From: Glaciimonas sp.
Lineage (GTDB): Bacteria > Pseudomonadota > Gammaproteobacteria > Burkholderiales > Burkholderiaceae
Direction: 5' to 3'
Length of the DNA stretch: 9,350 bases
Assembly (NCBI GenBank): GCA_014377145.1
Contig: JACMQE010000055.1
Coordinates: 1 to 9,350 of the forward strand
Position numbers and translations under genes: made by a program. Positions within the stretch are counted from its first letter, which is position 1. Every line of letters begins with the position of its first letter. Of the stretch, positions 6,919 through 9,350 are shown piece by piece. The notes under the pieces are model-generated. The model was not told the origin of the DNA, searched no databases, and saw nothing but the letters and a program-made list of their open reading frames with translations.

Positions 6919-7060
6919 AAATGACTAGCGTTTTCTCATTTTACGATATCGCACAAGCTGGGATTCTGGGAGACAATCGTGTTAGATACTTAGAACAGCG
7001 TTGCCCATTAAAAAAGCTCATAGAAATTTCCCTGCGCCTTTTTGTTAAACATTATGCGGA

Positions 7061-7588
7061 TCAGGTTGCCAGCGCCTTTTCGAGTAACTGATGCAATTCA
7101 GTAAAAGCTGGTTCACCCACATAACGTTTAATGATATTGCCTTGTTTGTCGATAACAAAGGTGGTCGGAGTCAGCTTTACATCACCAAACGATTGCGCAA
7201 GTTTATCGTTAGTATCGAGTACCACCTGGAACGGTAAGCCGCGTGTCTGCACAAAATTAAGCACATAGTTAGGCGGATCGTAGCCCATCGCGACCGCTAT
7301 AAAATCCAGGCCCCGTGCTTTATATTTGTTGTAAGTTTCAATCATTTTCGGCATTTCACCAACGCAGGTTGTACAGCTGGTGGCCCAAAAATTCACCATG
7401 ACGACCTTACCGCGGAGGCTGTTGAGTGAAACCTTTTCACCTTGAAGATTGGCGAAACTGACGTCCGGCGCGGGAGTTTTATGAGACAGCGACAACATTA
7501 CAAGCGCGCCGACCGCCAACGTAGCAATCACAGCTTTGAACTTTACCAAAAATTGCTTGGGCGCTGCGGGATTTGCTTGAGTTTGCAT
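7061..7588 (-). CDS. TlpA-like membrane-anchored thiol-disulfide oxidoreductase
   Basis: A periplasm-facing thioredoxin-fold protein of the TlpA/ResA type, expected to reduce or exchange disulfides in secreted or cytochrome-assembly substrates. From ATG 7586-7588 it has 175 residues. A short positively charged N-terminus precedes an uncleaved membrane anchor at about 18-35. The thioredoxin domain runs from about 40 to 172, with the active site WATSCTTC (Cys72, Cys75) after KVVMVNFWA and the cis-proline in LTPTTF (Pro141). A TTG at 7613-7615 would add nine residues, but it lies only about ten bases from a TATAAT box and the ATG fits better. A GGA seven bases before the ATG is the only weak Shine-Dalgarno. 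The gene stands alone: upstream is the dolP terminator, downstream a decayed spacer. The specific substrate is unknown, so no symbol is given. Confidence 0.88.
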   Translation of the reverse strand: MQTQANPAAPKQFLVKFKAVIATLAVGALVMLSLSHKTPAPDVSFANLQGEKVSLNSLRGKVVMVNFWATSCTTCVGEMPKMIETYNKYKARGLDFIAVAMGYDPPNYVLNFVQTRGLPFQVVLDTNDKLAQSFGDVKLTPTTFVIDKQGNIIKRYVGEPAFTELHQLLEKALAT

Positions 7589-7624
7589 CAAAATATCCAA
7601 TATAGGCCAGGCCAAAAAAGACTC

Positions 7625-7630
7625 ATTATA
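7625..7630 (-). promoter_or_regulatory. Likely -10 box of the tlpA-like gene
   Basis: Perfect TATAAT on the minus strand, 36 bases before the ATG. No good -35 hexamer is seen at 16-18 bases; TTCAGG at 19 is the best match. It lies downstream of the terminator at 7722-7760, consistent with an independent promoter. Confidence 0.5.
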
Positions 7631-7721
7631 GTCATCTGTCTATGACTTTCCTGAATCCTGCAAAAATACTAATAATAACTATTCGTATTACACGTACTTC
7701 GAATTGTGGCTTGATGATCGA

Positions 7722-7760
7722 AAAAATAGCCCCCGAATATATTATTCTGCGGCTATTTTT
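7722..7760 (-). terminator. Intrinsic terminator after dolP, symmetric
   Basis: Arms AAAAATAGCC (7722-7731) and GGCTATTTTT (7751-7760) form ten perfect pairs, and inside them GAATA-TAT-TATTC adds five more. On the minus strand the structure is followed by TTTTTT, so it ends the diaA-dolP transcript. On the plus strand it also ends in five Ts and could block antisense reading. It isolates tlpA from dolP. Confidence 0.8.
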
Positions 7761-7872
7761 ATATCGAGAAAGACGAAAAAAGTGAAGTTGGATCTCTTTT
7801 GCATTAGCCATCCATTTGAACGATATATTTTTCTCAGCTTGATTTTCGCGCTGTAAATTGCTAATTACTCTC

Positions 7873-9109
<1,237 letters not shown>

Positions 9110-9130
9110 CTATCTATATAAGATTTAAAG

Positions 9131-9160
9131 AGGGTAGCAGATTGCCCTGCGTGTGGTCGA
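9131..9160 (-). promoter_or_regulatory. Possible promoter of diaA-dolP
   Basis: TCGACC (-35-like, 9155-9160) and TACCCT (-10-like, 9131-9136) with an 18-base spacer, about 28 bases before the diaA ATG. Matches to consensus are only four and three of six, so this is tentative. Confidence 0.25.
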
Positions 9161-9234
9161 TTTTGGTGCGTCGCTAAAACATTGCTTGAATAAGGTCACC
9201 ACAATAAGTTCACACATGCGCAGTATCGCAAACA

Positions 9235-9350
9235 TCAGGCATCGAAAGCATTTTGTATCCATTCGGTAATATCTCCGTCAATCGCGGCCAAGTCGGAACG
9301 GCAAGCGGGTGGTTGCCGTTAACGCTGAAATATGTGCAGGATATCAAACA
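9235..9350 (-). pseudogene. yraN: YraN family protein (UPF0102), 3' end with in-frame stop
   Basis: The minus-strand frame ending at TGA 9235-9237 reads IFQR, then a TAA stop, then RQPPACRSDLAAIDGD and ITEWIQNAFDA. This is the C-terminus expected of YraN (usually ...PPCRFD.V.IDG...I.W..NAF.A). The stop TAA (9319-9321) sits where the family normally has a leucine or similar residue just before the PPCRFD motif, consistent with TTA to TAA. Further damage is visible in the motif itself: an extra alanine codon between PP and CR, and serine in place of phenylalanine. YraN has a restriction-endonuclease-like fold and its role is unclear. The gene lies upstream of diaA as in other proteobacteria, with a 131-base gap. 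The 5' part is outside the window. Confidence 0.75.

Larger units (their letters stand above)
6739..7060. other. Hairpin-rich spacer between ZIP pseudogene and tlpA
   Basis: About 320 bases. It holds two hairpins sharing GCGGGTATTT (6816-6841 and 6890-6918). A 57-codon plus-strand ATG frame starts at 6921 and overlaps the tlpA 3' end by about 30 bases (internal DNRVRYLEQRCPLKKLIE). It has no ribosome binding site and no family I recognise, so I do not call it a gene. A weak stem with A/T arms at about 7012-7044 could terminate tlpA transcripts, but its G/C core is poor. Confidence 0.45.

Noticed and set aside
6921..7091. Plus-strand frame of 57 codons overlapping the tlpA 3' end
   Set aside because: No Shine-Dalgarno and no family recognised; it runs antisense into an intact gene.

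Overview
The window looks like a stretch of a betaproteobacterial chromosome, order Burkholderiales, and the gene neighbourhoods recall Oxalobacteraceae or Burkholderiaceae. The evidence is the form of GatB, PyrE, LipB, LipA and the YraN-DiaA-DolP cluster, all of which read like Burkholderiales proteins. The base composition is more AT-rich than free-living members of that group usually are. Coding density is low, and at least three genes are recognisably broken: a zinc-ribbon protein, a ZIP-type metal transporter and yraN. Together this suggests a host-associated or otherwise genome-eroding lineage. The species cannot be named from the sequence alone.

Layout. 1-424 (+): 3' end of gatB. 425-1016: no recognisable gene, but it carries one copy of a short dispersed repeat. 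1017-1682 (-): intact pyrE with a TTG start. 1683-1905: divergent spacer holding the second repeat copy, in the same orientation. 1906-3610 (+): lipB-lipA, the complete lipoate-synthesis pair, followed by a strong intrinsic terminator at 3713-3737. 3611-6220: about 2.6 kb with only one recognisable gene, a zinc-ribbon pseudogene (4901-5272), plus many small inverted repeats. 6221-6738 (+): ZIP transporter pseudogene with an internal deletion. 6739-7060: hairpin-rich spacer. 7061-7588 (-): TlpA-like membrane-anchored thioredoxin. 7722-7760: terminator. 7873-9103 (-): diaA-dolP, translationally overlapped. 9235-9350 (-): 3' end of yraN, carrying an in-frame stop.

How it fits together. The surviving genes are core functions: amidation of misacylated tRNA (GatB), pyrimidine synthesis (PyrE), lipoylation of 2-oxoacid dehydrogenases (LipB/LipA), periplasmic thiol-redox chemistry (TlpA), replication-initiation or envelope sugar isomerase (DiaA/GmhA-like) and outer-membrane integrity (DolP). 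The broken genes are accessory: metal uptake, a small zinc-ribbon protein and a putative nuclease-fold protein. That is the pattern expected of ongoing reductive evolution. I found no CRISPR array, intact transposase, phage module, defence system or RNA gene, and I see no convincing evidence of a novel multi-gene system here.
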